Shown here: positions 1 to 12,702 of the stretch, in pieces
Layout: each line of letters begins with the position of its first letter
Numbering within the stretch: the stretch's first letter is position 1
NCBI GenBank assembly: GCA_003254905.1
Contig: QANU01015176.1
Location: 537,656-601,655 of the forward strand
Length of the DNA: 64,000 nt
Reading direction: 5' to 3'
Source: Nissolia schottii
Taxonomy: Eukaryota > Streptophyta > Magnoliopsida > Fabales > Fabaceae
The notes under the pieces: model-generated
What the model was told of the DNA's origin: nothing
Seen by the model: the letters and a program-made list of their open reading frames with translations, nothing else
The model's database searches: none
Position numbers and translations under genes: made by a program

Positions 1-1147
1 TGCGTTAACTGGTGGGTCTGGGTGACGAGATCATAGGACCTTTTACTGTTTTAAGTCATCTAACCTAGGATCTACTGTTTGTAAAGTCTTTTAGGGGAAA
101 TGTCTTTGATTACCTAAGTTGTTAAGGCATAAGACTATTGATTATGACAAGTGTGTCCTATTTAACTAATCTTTGCTTATTAATCCGACTTAAGGACTAT
201 GGTAAACACTTAGGACATGATTCTCAGGTAAGAGGGGTGCATCACAATGGGCATCATCTTAAGTACCAAGTCTTACCTTAGCCAGATCCTGCCCCTTGTT
301 AAGGTCTATTCCTTAATCAGAGTTTTTCTTATTAAGTCTTTATGTATGATTATAACCTATCATCTCTAAGGATATCATATCTAGGGGTTCAAGTCTCTGT
401 CCTAACATAACATAGCATAATATAGCATGACATACATACATAACATATTCTCATGGCATATCACATAGCATAGCATTTACTGATCATGCATGCATACATA
501 CATACATATATATATATATACACATATACATACACACACATACACACACACATATATATGTCTCGCATGTTATAATTGAATGAATATCTAATGAGTCATT
601 AACATGTCATGGCATATCTAACTCGATTGTTAGACCACCGACGCACTAGGACCGCCACTTACTTGGAATGTCGTGGAACAGAGGAATGCTGGCATTGGAA
701 GCTCTTAGTGACGTGGCGTGGCGTTGGCACCTGAAAAGCCAACCAAACCACCATCAGAACCCAAAAACAAAACTTTAAACAGGTAGGCCTGCGGTAGCGA
801 TTCAAGTATCACTACGGTGTTCTGGCATCACCACGGCGTCCTGAGGACTACCATAGGCTACCACCAACACGACCCTAGTCCATCCTAAAAGAAGGAACAA
901 CCACCTACCTAAAAGGGAGAAAGAATTGAGCAGGACCCTTCTAATAAAGAAGAAGGAGTCTGAACTCTAGGTGGGTTGAAATGGGGGAAGAGAATTCTAT
1001 ATATAGGCGAAGGAATGGCCAAGCAGACTGGTCAAGTCTCAGAAAATGCATCCAAAGCGAAAAAAAAAAAAGCAAAGCTAACATGGCACATGTCTCGCGC
1101 AAGACGCCTCCGGAAGAGGCTAAGGGTCACTACACTTACGTTACACA
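1..1147 (-). mobile_element. LTR of a Ty3/gypsy-like element, reverse orientation, cut by window edge
   Basis: Fossil LTR. The stretch from about 600 to 730 is the reverse complement of the LTR text near 11370-11520: shared words include the Ile/Thr-less noncoding strings around GCGTGGCGTTGGCA and the ordered CCAGTGCTAATGTTCC-like block. The stretch 60-150 also matches 54170-54250, which lies in a third copy. A TATA-like box (TATATATAG read on the minus strand) lies near 1000, and the LTR probably begins with TGTAACG at 1147 reading leftward. The rest of the element would lie left of the window. A (CATA)n/(TA)n simple repeat sits at 480-560 inside it. Family assignment to gypsy rests on the related copy with a gag region at 12700-14078. 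Looks old and incomplete. Confidence 0.6.
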
Positions 1148-1239
1148 TAATATGCGTAAACAGTAGTTATTTTGATGGTGGTTTATCAAATAACATAGGT
1201 TACATAATTTATTAATTTTTTATAATTTTTACAACTTAA

Positions 1240-1480
1240 TTCATCGAATTTTGTTGTCATTTTATATTCTATATAATTATAATAATTTTTTCATTAGTTA
1301 AATTATTAAAAGAGTAAACTTATAAGAAGTTTAAAAATTTGCGAACCAGATAAACTTACGATACATCTCTTTACAAATATTATATTAAGAAATATTAATT
1401 TATCACATTAAATCATATAATCCATCAATATGTCATATTAAATCATAAAATGATAATAAAATTTGGTGAGCTTAATTAAA
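1240..1480. repeat. AT-rich dispersed repeat, copy 1
   Basis: This stretch is related to 19960-20215. Both contain, in the same order, ACAAATATTATATTAA, AAATATTAATT, a CATATTAAAT block, ATCAATAT, and AAATAATGATAAAA-like text near the end. The repeat carries no visible ORF or clear terminal inverted repeats, so its class is unknown. It is probably a MITE or a fragment of a non-coding element. The remaining sequence from 1481 to 2043 shows no gene; its right end should hold the 3' UTR of the E1 beta gene. Confidence 0.5.
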
Positions 1481-2043
1481 AAAATTATTAAAAATAAATA
1501 AATTAAGTAATATGAAGTGTTTACGGGTACTTAACAAACCACCTATTTTAATTATTCTCGTTTCCCTTATGAGATTTTATCGTCTTCAATGAAACTAAAA
1601 GTATGAACTCAAAACAGAAAATTAGAGCTAGCAGTTAGTGTCCAATGAAACGAAAAAGAGACTCGATAATGTATTCAACAAGTTGAATTCTTTAGTTATT
1701 CCAATTACAAACCAAAAAACCAGAAAATTTCCCGCCTTGTGTCATTGTCATTCAAAGTTATCAAACATGAACTTCCTCCCATGTGTACTGAGAGGGGTTA
1801 CAAAGTAAAATGGATAGCATCTGTAACTCTAAAAATTTAGGCAGTATGGCGCATACATACATCAAAATCTTTTAAAACAACGCCTAAAGAAATCCATGAG
1901 TGAAACCAGCATTCACCGGCAACACTTTCTTTCTGCCGTCTTAAGGTAGAGATGTGGAGAAAAAAATGTTTTCGGTAATATCAAAAATTACCAAAGAACT
2001 AACCAGGACAAGAAAATTTTCACAACTAGATTTATTAATTAAA

Positions 2044-5000
2044 TCAAGCAGTTGCAGCCAAGGGCACAGATCTGTAACACGCTCTCTTTGCAGCACGAAC
2101 TATGTCCTCAACCTGCACATCAACATATAGCAATATAAGCAACCAAATTTAAATGATACACATGTATCAAAACTTTCGGTAAATTCACATAGTTTTCCAT
2201 CAGATACGAACATGTCATGCCAAGCCCATCATCTCAGATATTATTTCACCTATTTAAAGTAGAAATACTTAATGTACCAAAACAGAAATTATGTACCCCA
2301 AAAAAAAAGTAGAAATACTTTACAGATCAATGTGCAGAATGCAAACTAAGAAAATAAAGTCACCCAAATCACATTGGAAAATTGACCGAATATGTAATGA
2401 ATATGTAATTAATATGTAATAAACGCTACCTGTGGGACAGCCATTCTCTCCAGATTGGCTGCATAAGGCATAGGAACGTCAGCCCCAGCAATTCTCTCAA
2501 CTGGTGCATCTAGATAGCCAAAACTCTCCTCAATTACAGATGTGCTGTTCAAGAGAATTATAAACTCAGTTTATGCCCAGGAATTAACCAGCTAAATACA
2601 CACACACACACAAAAAAAATGTATAGAGATAAACCAAATCTCAGCGCCAACACCATGCTGAGGAAACCCTTCTTCAACTGTCACCAGTCTGTTGGTTTTC
2701 CTGACAGAAGCATTGATTGTGGATCTATCAAGTGGCCGGATTGAACGCAAATTTATAACCTATGCATAAAAGACCGTCACTCACTATTATCATTAACAGA
2801 ATAAACGGGGGAATTCCAATACAAACTATGGAAAGACTTACCTCAGCACTGATTCCTTCCTTTGCCAGTATCTCAGCAGCCTAAACAAGCAAGAGAGTTA
2901 TTTATAAATTATATCTTCATTGGAGTGGACAGAGAAAGGTTAAAATTCTTAAAAGTTATAAACCCCACATAACACACCATCACATTCCATAAAGTTAAAA
3001 TCCTTGTTAGTGCAAGAAAGACTATATTTATTTACCATATTCCTCAGCAAAAAATAAACTGACCAGCAAACAATACATATCTAGAAAATGAAAGGAACTT
3101 AGGCTAAACAAACCTTGAGAGCATAGCCAACCATTTTTGAAAAGGCTGTAATAGTCACATCTTTTCCTTCTCTTTCAATCTGTCCAAGGCAGAATGCATT
3201 AAGCAAAGGGGATTCAATAAGCATAAATTACTCATAACAAGTGTGACTCAAACAACGATTAGTATGTTTCATATACTATAGATAATCATAACCATTACCT
3301 TTGCTTTTCCTATGGGAAGGCAAAAACTGGAATCAAGAACTTCGGCTGAAACAGGAAATGACTCACCATATCTGAGACATAACTCATCAAATTAAATATT
3401 TTTTAAACAAAGAATGATGTCAAAAAATTTCAATCATTAATTTTCAGTTTCTTGTGCAAATCAAGTAGCACAACTTACAACAACTCATTTTCAAGGAAAA
3501 CGACAGGATCAGGGTCCCTTATTGCAGCTTTAAGCAACCCACGAGCATCTTCAGCGGAAAATGGGGATAAGACCTTCAACCCAGGGCATGAGCCATACCA
3601 AGCAGCATAACACTGCATACAAAGCAAAGTTGAAGGACATACAAAGAGAGATGAAACCTGAACTATCTGCCCTTGTTAAGATATAACCAGAGAAGCATAC
3701 CATAGGGAACGCAAGAAAAAAAATGTTAAAGAAACAGAAAAGAAGAAAGCTTGGAGAACCATACTTGAGAGTGCTGAGCACCAACCCCTGCGGCAGCACC
3801 ATTGGGTCCTCTGAAAACAATTGGTACAGATATTTGCCCGGCAGACATGTAGTTTGATTTTGCAGCAGAATTAATAATGTGATCTATTGCCTACACACAA
3901 GTTAAAATAGAATGAGACAATAAATGGGATAAAACTAATCGAGCAAGGATCCTCTAAAGTGAAAATTTTACTATAGTGGGTAAAGTGAGTGTTTTCACCA
4001 TTAGATCATTCAAGTAAGTAGTGGGGCCCATTTCTACTTAAATGATCTAATGGTGAAAACACTCAATTTACCCTCTAAAGTAAAATCCTCACTTTAGAGG
4101 ATCTTTTCTCAAATTAATCAGGAAGCTACTAATGTGCTCTGTCATTATACATGTTGACACAGCATTTTTTACAATATATTAGTGTTTCAATATTCAAGGG
4201 ACCGATGCCCAACATTAACATTGCAAACACAAGGCCATGCTATCATGCTATCATGCAGATGAAAGAAATTTTACCTTCCAACTTAATTCATGTCTAAGAT
4301 TTATATCTAAAACCCAAGCAATAAGAGTTAAGAAGGAAAAAAATTCCACGAATAAAGAGTTGCCATCTAACAAACTTGATTCTTGCATATGGCATCAAAG
4401 TGGCATTCAAACTACAAGTTACCACAGATCTGATTCATGTCTATGTCTACAGTGATTGGTAAAGATAACAGTAAACTGAATCTATTCTTCCAATATAAAG
4501 GTCAACATTTTGCCTCAAATCACCAATCAGTAGTTTTATATCTGTAACTCGACTCACAGGGGAACTCAACATTTTCCCTAGTTAAATTTATCATCATTGT
4601 TAGAAACTACAGAACCATGGTATTCTTATTACAGAGAAGTCGAAAGATGCCACTTAATGATCTTAGAGGAAAGAAGAATTTGGCCACTTCACAAGACATC
4701 ACACCACTTTAATTAAGAGGTGCCTTAAGAAGTAAATTAACCAACTTAACCGCAGACTCAATTAAGGATGCAAGCAAGATAAACTCTAACCTGCATGGAG
4801 AAGTTAAATGTCATAAACTCTACAACAGGCCTTAGACCATAGTAAGCAGCACCAACTCCAATCCCAGCAAACCCAGCCTGCATTAATTTAACAGTAAGGT
4901 ATATTAAACCCACAGCTGCTAACAACTACCAAGCATGTAAAAATCATATTCTTTTCACCAGGAATCATCAGTTCAATATGATTCATAAAGTCCATCTGTG

Positions 5001-6332
5001 TATGTATTTTTTTAGGATGGGAAATATACCACCCATGGTATTGGAGTTGTAATCAAACATGGGATACTAAAGCATTTGATTCTATGCCGCAACTTACTCT
5101 TAAGAGGCAGGACATGTCAATTTATATATCTAATAAACAATCCATTAAAAAACTTAAAAGGCAGCTCAACATGAAGAAGAAACAAACAAAACATTCCATT
5201 CCCATTTCCAAGGAATTCATATATCTGCCACATTGATTAATTTATATTGGGCAATACCATTGATGGCTTGTTGAACATGTTAAAACTTGCCCCTTGGCAA
5301 GTGCAGAGAGAAAATCAAAAGTGTTCGGATACCAAAATTTTGCAAATTTCATTTGGAGAAAGTTCAAGGAAAAGAACATGTTTCAGATGCCAAATTGCAA
5401 TCATATCATCACGTCTAACTCATTACATTGTGCTCGGGGTTATTTATGCCAGTCACAAAGTAGTGCCAGCTCCTCACTCACTCAAAATAAAGCACGAAAA
5501 CCAACAAATATGGGTCAGCTTCATTGCTTATGCATTAATTTAGATTCTTCACTGTTACTAATTTGATGGATTTTTAACTGAAAATAAGATACCAACGAAA
5601 TTTCCAGAATGGGAATATTGTGTTTCTTGTTAATTGACAAGAGATAGTTTACTACAATATAAAAATCTAAAACTGGGAATGCACCAGAGCCAGTTTGCAT
5701 TTCTGTTTCCTATTTTCATTTACTATTTTCAATCTGTTTCCTGTTTTTTAAGATTTTGTGAAGAAAATTGTGAGAACAAGAGACAAGATTTTTTTTGCTT
5801 CACAGAATCCTAAAAAACAGGAAACAAACTAAAAACAAGAATAGAAAACATAAATCAAATAGACCCTTAAATTTGCATCAATTTGCAATCACTCTTAAAT
5901 AAAACACAACACAAAGACAAGGTGAGTAACAAAATGTAAACATTTGAAAGGAGAGGCAAAAAGACACAATTAAATACTAGCAAATTAATGGCTGCAAAAG
6001 TACCAAAGGAGTGAGGAAGTCTGTGTAAGAAAAATAACCTCAGTGATTGGAGTATCAAGAACCCTCTCAGGGCCATACTTCTCCAGCAGCCCCTTGGAGA
6101 TCTAAAATTGTAAAAAGAAAGACAAGTTAAAGAGGTGATAGCTAAACGAGTTCATAAAATTCACAGCCTGCCAGGAAACCCATAACTAACCTTGTAGGCA
6201 CCCTGGTATTCCCCAACCTGCACTTAAATACACCGAAAACAAATCATAAGTAACGGGAAAAGGGAAGAGACCAACAAAAAAGTTCATGTTTCAGAAAAAG
6301 TATACTAATGGGGAATGTTTCAGAAAAACAAT

Positions 6333-6364
<32 letters not shown>

Positions 6365-6743
6365 ACGATAGAAAGGAAAAAAGATAATATTAATGGGGAA
6401 GCAGAGCTGAATGACCTCTTCACCCATCAAGAAGACTTTAGGGTCTGCAGACATTTCCTCGTCAAGTGCGGAGTTCAGAGCCTCTCGCACTGTCATCTGC
6501 ATATTTCAAAACCAAAACACGTGCGTGCCGAGTTAGATTTGTGAAGTGAAATGAAAGGAAAGGTTAGAGAAAGGAATACCTCTTTAGCGGCAGAAGAGAA
6601 AGCTCTGAAAGCAGATAAGGCAGGGCGAATACTCTACAAAAATGAAACAAAAATATGTGAGATGGTGGTGGGCAAGCTGCCTCCTGCAACTGCAAGCAGA
6701 GAGAATTAGACATAGGTACCTTGTTCCTTATAACACCCAACAT
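2044..6743 (-). CDS. PDHB: Pyruvate dehydrogenase E1 component subunit beta, mitochondrial (14 exons)
   Basis: Beta subunit of the alpha2-beta2 E1 enzyme, which decarboxylates pyruvate with thiamine diphosphate in the mitochondrial matrix and feeds the E2 lipoyl arm. Exons in coding order, minus strand: 6743-6720, 6633-6580, 6496-6416, 6217-6191, 6101-6039, 4877-4791, 3890-3765, 3612-3479, 3371-3299, 3179-3114, 2880-2842, 2759-2635, 2544-2430, 2112-2044. Every junction has GT..AG and the phases join to 1083 nt, 360 aa plus stop, the usual family length. Residues 1 to about 26 ([20 protein letters not shown]...) are Arg/Ser/Ala rich and acid-free, as in a transit peptide. Visible family blocks are [117 protein letters not shown] and [14 protein letters not shown]. 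The C-terminus ends [20 protein letters not shown]. No break was seen, so it should be functional. Introns 5 and 6 are long and carry MITEs. Confidence 0.96.
3941..4110. mobile_element. Foldback MITE in E1 beta intron 6
   Basis: A near-perfect long inverted repeat of about 170 bp. The left arm begins GAGCAAGGATCCTCTAAAGT and the right arm, reverse complemented, begins GAGAAAAGATCCTCTAAAGT. The arms continue through TTTTCACCATTAGATCATT and meet at a GC-rich centre near 4020. There is no coding capacity. A TAATC string occurs near both outer edges, but a clean target duplication could not be fixed, so the superfamily is unassigned. It sits about 50 bp upstream of exon 7 in the direction of transcription. 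Confidence 0.75.
5687..5867. mobile_element. Foldback MITE in E1 beta intron 5
   Basis: An inverted-repeat element of about 180 bp. The left arm runs GAGCCAGTTTGCATTT, then CTGTTTCCTGTTTTTTAAGA, then TTTTGTGAAG. The right arm, reverse complemented, runs AGGGTCTATTTGATTT, then TTTCCTGTTTTTTAGGATTC and TGTGAAG. The GGGTCTATTTG-like ends resemble common plant MITEs. No target duplication could be fixed. Non-coding. Confidence 0.65.
6336..6363. repeat. (TA)n microsatellite in E1 beta intron 3
   Basis: Thirteen or more TA dinucleotides lie between exon 4 and exon 3 of the E1 beta gene, about 50 bp from the exon 3 donor. They create short spurious ORFs on both strands. Confidence 0.9.
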
Positions 6744-7140
6744 CTTGCTTAACTAGTCGAACTCTCGAACGAAGCAAAGCTGGTCACAAAAACCGTAATC
6801 CATCAACAAATTCCATTCATTACAAATTAACTAGTTAACGGAATCGAATCTTAACACACTCACAAGAACCAGACATTGAAATCACATCATTAACGAGTAT
6901 ATAACAAACAAATAAAAGAAGAAAAGAGTGAGAGATAAATCAATGGTGACCCTAAATAGCTAATCTAGATGAGAACGAAAAGTAGGAAACCCTAAAAGAT
7001 CTGAAAGAAGAAGAAGAAATGGGAAAAGCAGGTGGTGAAGCTGTACCTCTGGATCTCTGATGATAGGATCCGATTCCGATCGCCCCAAATAGAATGAAAC
7101 CACACCAAACGCACCCTCTCCTCTCCTCTGGTTTATAAAT
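6744..7140 (-). promoter_or_regulatory. E1 beta 5' leader with probable leader intron and TATA box
   Basis: Reading the minus strand, a TTTATAAA box lies at 7139-7132, followed about 30 bp downstream by a CT/GA-rich leader. A strong donor AGAG|GTACAG occurs at 7047/7046. A plausible acceptor (GACCAG) lies near 6784, upstream of the start codon at 6743, so the 5' UTR probably has its own intron of about 260 bp. The start codon is supported because it opens directly into the transit peptide and joins exon 2 in frame. Transcription start and leader splicing are inferred. Confidence 0.5.
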
Positions 7141-8203
7141 TAATCGTATTCTCTCATACACTTTTACTCTCTCCCTTTTTTTTTAAGGGGGGTTTGACGA
7201 ATATTTTAACTATTCTTATATTTGTCCTTTCATATTTTTGTATATTTTTTCCAAGAATAATAATAAGGTATATTATATTATATTGTATAATATTCAACCA
7301 AAAACAGCCACCACCCACGAGTATGACTGCACTGCACTATTCTATTCAGAAAAAATAAATAAATAAATAAATTCGTCTGTCTGTCCGTAGAGCCCCCCCC
7401 CCCCCCCCCATTTTTCTTCTAATCAAATAATCACCTAAACCATTCATGAGGAGAATGGTAAATAATTAAATAATTTTTTACAAAATAAAATTTTAATTTT
7501 GAATATTTGTATCAAATATTATACTAATATAAAAATAGTGAATTAAAGTTATACTGCTACAACTCATCCATTATATTATTTGTGCATATCATACATACGG
7601 ACACATGCCATGCAACATTATAACATTATTAATAATTTAAAAGCGATAATTTAAATTACTAATAATCTTAAAGATAAGGTGTCAAACCCTCCTAAGTAAT
7701 ATTCGTCGTTGACTTGATTAAAGGTGGATTGATAGAGCTTTACCTATTATTATAACCTATTGGGTTGAGGCGTTGAGCCCAAAATCCAGACCAAAACTGA
7801 TCTATCCAAGCTGGTAGAGGCAGCGTTCAATTTGGGTTGAGCGAGAATGAAGGTTAAAGAAAGCCCAAGGCAAAGCAACGGTGGAATCAATTTGTAGCGT
7901 TCCAACTTGTGGCCCAAAAACAAATAAGAGAATCAGTTCATAGCGGTTTAGTGTTTATTAGCTGAAATTGAAATATATGATTTGTTGATGAATGCAGTGA
8001 GTGAGATGAGCTATGCTAAATAGCACGAGTGTGCGAAAAAGAGATCAAACGGTGGTCTTCTTTCAAGTTAAAATAAATAGAAAAATGAATGCAAAAAAGA
8101 AATTTGAATTAACGATTTAAACTTGGTGGCACTGAGAGTGCGAGCCAAGTAGTGGTTGTCGAACTGAATATCATTTTCGTTTGGAGATTGTGAAGAAGCA
8201 TGA
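7141..8203. other. Intergenic, upstream of E1 beta
   Basis: Apart from the poly-C tract, this AT-rich stretch shows no gene or repeat that I can name. A short ATG ORF at 7846 runs only 16 codons. Confidence 0.6.
7393..7409. repeat. Poly-C tract
   Basis: Seventeen consecutive C residues about 260 bp upstream of the E1 beta TATA box. Long C runs are rare in AT-rich plant DNA; length may vary or be misread. Confidence 0.9.
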
Positions 8204-8892
8204 TTCGGGAGGATCGCCACCCGTAAAGCCAATGCTAAGAAGCGTCTCCTCCGCGCTTGGCAGGTATTCTCGAGACTCTCTCTCTCTCCCTCCCTTCAAA
8301 ATCAATCATCATACATAATATATGAATTGAAGCAGACCGAATTCCTTTCTGCCAAACTATATAATCAGAAGACCTATTTTCTCATAATATTTCTGGAATT
8401 ATTCTCCAATCTTGTTTTCTTCTGTCATTGCATTATTTTTAACTTCCTATTTCAAAACAAGCATGCCATTCCTCCTAATGCATAAATGCTATCTATCCCT
8501 TTCATCATCTTATTTTCTATCTCCGTCCATTTTAGAAATTGATTTGTAATTAATTAATCGAATTAGTGATCATTATACGCAGAGAAAATGGTTAGGGATG
8601 TTTATTTATTTCTTCATCATGCATGACAATTTCCTTTATTTACACAACTATCTTGCCGCTAACAGACGTTATGCCTCCAAATGACTCCCTGCCGCATGCC
8701 TATTCTGTTTTTGTTTTGTTACTGTCTACTTCTTGTTTATACTTTATTGTTTCATGAAGAAAGAAAAATAATTGAGAGTTGTGACTATCTTCCATCATTA
8801 TTTGCTAATCAATGTTATGACATGCATCTTTTTGTTGGAAGAATGAAGCTGTCCTGAAGGCATGTTCTGAACCACCTCCTTTGAAAAGCTGA
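8204..8892 (+). CDS. Possible small two-exon gene, 3' part only (basic peptide)
   Basis: An open stretch at 8204-8263 reads ...IATRKANAKKRLLRAWQ and ends at a CAG|GTATTC donor. An acceptor TTGGAAG| at 8841 opens 8842-8892, which continues in the same frame as NEAVLKACSEPPPLKS and then TGA. The joined 36 residues are basic at the start and read like a real protein tail rather than noise. There is no ATG in frame: a TGA lies at 8201, so an upstream exon or a non-coding role would be needed, and no upstream exon with the right phase was found. I do not recognise the family. GA/CT-rich sequence follows the donor, as in many plant first introns. Weak. Confidence 0.25.
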
Positions 8893-10182
8893 ACGGCATG
8901 ATTATCTTGGGATAATATTAGGTGCATCTGAAAGTTGTATCATTAGTGTTTAGGCTCCCAATTCCAAAATATTTCTTTGCTCCGACCGTCCTTGCCAAAC
9001 AATAGGAGGACACATGCTTCACTTTTCTTTTAGGTGCAAAACCAGTGAACATGATTTATCTATCTTGCATTGCACGCTCTCTGTAGCTGTAGATGTTGGG
9101 AATTTTGGGATGTTCACTTTATTATTGAAAGAAAAGAGTATATGAAAGCATGAAAATCAGCCATGTCTTCCAATCTTGGGCATCAGAAGGGGGGGTGAAG
9201 GTTCTATATTGGGCCTTATAATGTTGCTGGGCTCTTTCGTATGTTATTATAGCCTGTCAACTAGAATAGTGGTGGTGTACTGCTGTTGATAAGTTCGAAT
9301 TTTCTTTGATACTGAAGGCTCAAGCCTTTCAATTTATACTGGGGCCCATGTAATTTGATTTACAATTTCATTAAGGCATATACCATATGAACCGCCGTAT
9401 GGGAAAGAAATAGAAAAATGACAAGTCCTTGTTGCAGCTTGCAGGGATACTAAGCAATCCTTATAAACTCAACTCCATCCAAGCAAAAAGGTGTGGTTTT
9501 GGAACTGGTCAAAATTGATGGATGATAGCATGTTCCCTTTTCTGCAAGGCAAATGAAAATAGTATATTAGAAAGATGGAAGAGCCGAGTTTAATACCTTC
9601 TTTATGTGATTGACCTAATCAGGCGAGCCTACCAAGTTTAATTAAGTTGGAGCGAGTGGGTCATGTGTGGTCTACCATGATAGGCTGCCCACGTGATTGA
9701 CAAAAGTGTTGCTCTAAGTCAGCAATTCACATACCTCTCTCATCCTTTATTTCCTTAATGAAAATGAAACTTATAATAGAAAAGGTGACGTGAAGAACTC
9801 TAATAGCCTTATTAGATGATTCTAAGCCACTATCACAAGAAACTCTGGTCGGCTATTAATTCTTTTGAAAAATTTGATTTTATTACACTTTTGTCTCCTT
9901 AATGTTTGAAAAAAAAAAGGTAGTCATTTGAATTCTTCTTTTGGTATCGAATTTTATTTGCCACAATATTATCATTCAACTTCCTCAGCTCTAACAATCT
10001 TGACTCAACTTGTATTCAATTGTACAGTTGTAATGAATTATCTTGATTTGAATGGAATGAGTTTTAAACCCAACAAAATTGTAGATAAATTCTTGTATGA
10101 ACACAAATTTAACAATTTATATTTAGGCATTTTCACAGTAAAAGTAAGTTAAATTATCTTTATTCAAGATATTGATGTGAAT
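8893..10182. other. Intergenic, nothing recognised
   Basis: No credible coding region, RNA gene or repeat boundary was seen. An ORF at 9928-10152 lacks codon character and family resemblance. Confidence 0.5.
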
Positions 10183-11069
10183 TGTGTAACACTAGTAATC
10201 GCACTAGTTCATATAAGTAATAAAAGTGAGTATTAAAACTCAGGTTGTCTAACCCACGAGGATAATATTACACTAGAATTTAATCAATGAATAACTAGGT
10301 TGAATTGATTATAGCAACAAAGGAAAATTGTGTTTGATTTCAATGAAATAAATGACAATTAAATAAACAAAAATAAAACAAAACCAACTTAGAACAATGG
10401 AACAAGAAATTGGGAGAAGAGACTAGGACATTGACTTCACATATTCTAGACTCAGGTGTGCTTATAGACAAACACACACAATCATCCTAAAATATTGTTA
10501 TTCAATTATTAATATAGTTAACTAATACGCAGAGTTCCTATCCTAATCACAAGTCTCTCTCGAGGTCAAACGATTATTTTTACCTAGAGTGACTACCCAA
10601 TCTCTTGGTGTAGCCTAATCTCTTAAAAGCATGAACGATTTGTGAATTCTCTACACATGACCTCATCAGTTGTGTTTGTTCCTCTCAGATTGTCGCTCAA
10701 CTTATGGTTTCTATAACAAAGCACTCTCGCATTCTTTTTCTCAAATTCACGGAAGATAATAATTCATTCAATTAATGGCTAGTTAATCAAAAGCATTAAG
10801 AACAGTTCATAGAAACTTAATCAACATCGACACAAAAATTAAATAACAAAGAATTTTTATGATAATATCATCAAAGAAAAGGTTACATCAACTGTCATAG
10901 TAGGGACTTAATTCATAATGGAAGAAGAAGAAAAGAAAAAGAAACCAAAAAATAAAGGTTTTGTATAAGAACAATGGTGGTGAGAAGACCAATTCTCTCA
11001 GGAGGCTGCAGCGACATGGAGCGATAGAGGCGCTGCAACGCTCCTACAACGCTACAACGACACGGAGCT
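10183..11069. repeat. Dispersed repeat, probably retroelement-derived
   Basis: The run AACCCACGAGGATAATATTA and following text, with AAACAAAAATAAAACAAAAC and a tail rich in GCTGCAACGCTCC-like words, resembles non-coding parts of legume LTR elements. It abuts the LTR that starts at 11070. No ORF or boundary could be confirmed, so this is a guess from general appearance. Confidence 0.3.
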
Positions 11070-12699
11070 TGTGACACACTACACCAACACGGAGGTTTCA
11101 AAAAATCCTAGCACCACATCAGTAGTGGGCCTTTCCTCATCGTATAAATAGAACCCCCAAGAAGCGTTACAAATCGTTAATTCCTTCAGAGCTTCGAAAG
11201 TCTCTCTCAAGTATTGGAACTTTTCTGCTTAGTTTTTCTAGTAGAAATGCAACGTCTTCACCTAAAGTATATAGTTAGTCTTTTAGGAGTGGCTTAGGGG
11301 CACCAGCAGCACTACTTTGGTAGTGGTAACGCTGTGTCGGTCCACGACACAGTTCAGTGATATTTTTGTCAGTTTCTCATGGCGTGGTGTTTGTCAGTCA
11401 TTCCAAGTGCCAACACTATGCTGCTCGGAGCTTCCAGTGCTAATGTTCCCCAGTCTCAGGCCTTTCTAGATGAGTAAAGGTCCTGGTGCGTCGATAGTTT
11501 GCTGCATTAACGGTCCGTCAATCGAGTCAGTTATGCTAACATGTTTGTTGTTATTTAATTATTAATTATTCAAGTATCTAAGTTAATTAATTATGCAGAT
11601 GCTTAGTAAATCACATGTTAGGACTAAGTAGAGACCTATGCATATGCTACGTGAAATAAATGCATGTTTATATGTTTAGAACTGTTTGGTTAGGCTTATG
11701 TAGCAACTCCGATGGTATGACCATAAGATAATAGACTTTTCATAATCAGCAGACATAGAATATAAATACATTGTAATTGATTTTAGTAATTAGAACATAA
11801 TTAGATCAATCACCTTAATTTAATAATATCATAATCAGTTAATCATGACAACCCTAGGATAGAAGACTTTTGTTTCAGCAGCTTTAGTGTGTTATGGGTT
11901 CAGCGTACCCGTAGTATTCTCAATATGATATGGGTTCAGCGTACCCACAGTTCTCAGTATAACATGAGTTTAGCGTACACACAGTATTCTTAGTATAATA
12001 TAGGTTCAACGTACCCATAACGATACAGTATTCCTTACGGGTTCCAGCATACCCAGACCGCAAGGATTTATCCTGGCGAAGTAAGGTCGAGCTCGCATTC
12101 CCTTGATCGATGATTGAGAAGTATTTCTCCTCGCGCCCCTTCGTTGGAGGCGAATAGTTTACACAATAGTTATATTATTTTAGTTATGCAACAGTAATAT
12201 TCGTAACAAAAATTATAATATGTGAACCATTTTTGCATTTATCTTTCAGCTATATATGTTGTCTATTTTAAATGTCAATATATGTTATGTGTGTGGTACC
12301 GAGGTACCCACCACTGAGTTGACAACTCAATCCTCTGTCATATTGTGTTACAAAAATACAGTTGAGGGGAGTGATAATGTACCCCTCATCCAGTAGCAGC
12401 AAGGTCCATCGTTAGTGGTGAGTTCCACTTTGCAGAAGGTCTACCTTATATTATTTTCTTTTAATAGGATTGCTCTAGATGACTAGGGTACGATTTTACA
12501 TTGTCAGACTTTAGCATATTAGAATTATCAGCTTTATTATTATTTTAATAATATATTATATAATTTAGGTAACTATTATTTATTATATTTAATTCAGTTA
12601 TTTAACTAGTATCATGCAAGACCAGTAGTTAAGCCACGCTAGAGCTTCCATAGGGTCAGTATCCTTACGTGCGGCCATATCCAAAGTTAGGGTGTGACA
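11070..12699 (+). repeat. 5' LTR of the gypsy-like element
   Basis: About 1.63 kb, bounded by TGTGACAC and GTGTGACA. It holds a TATAAATAG box near 11137. At 11885-12020 there are four tandem units of about 38 bp, each centred on a small palindrome GGTTCAGCGTACC or a close variant. The right boundary is firm because the primer site follows within 4 bp; the left boundary is inferred from the inverted end sequence. Confidence 0.65.
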
Positions 12700-12702
12700 A
12701 AG

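Noticed and set aside
7846-7896. Short ORF MKVKESPRQSNGGINL as a first exon for the 8204-8892 candidate
   Set aside because: No donor gives the phase needed to join the 8212 acceptor.
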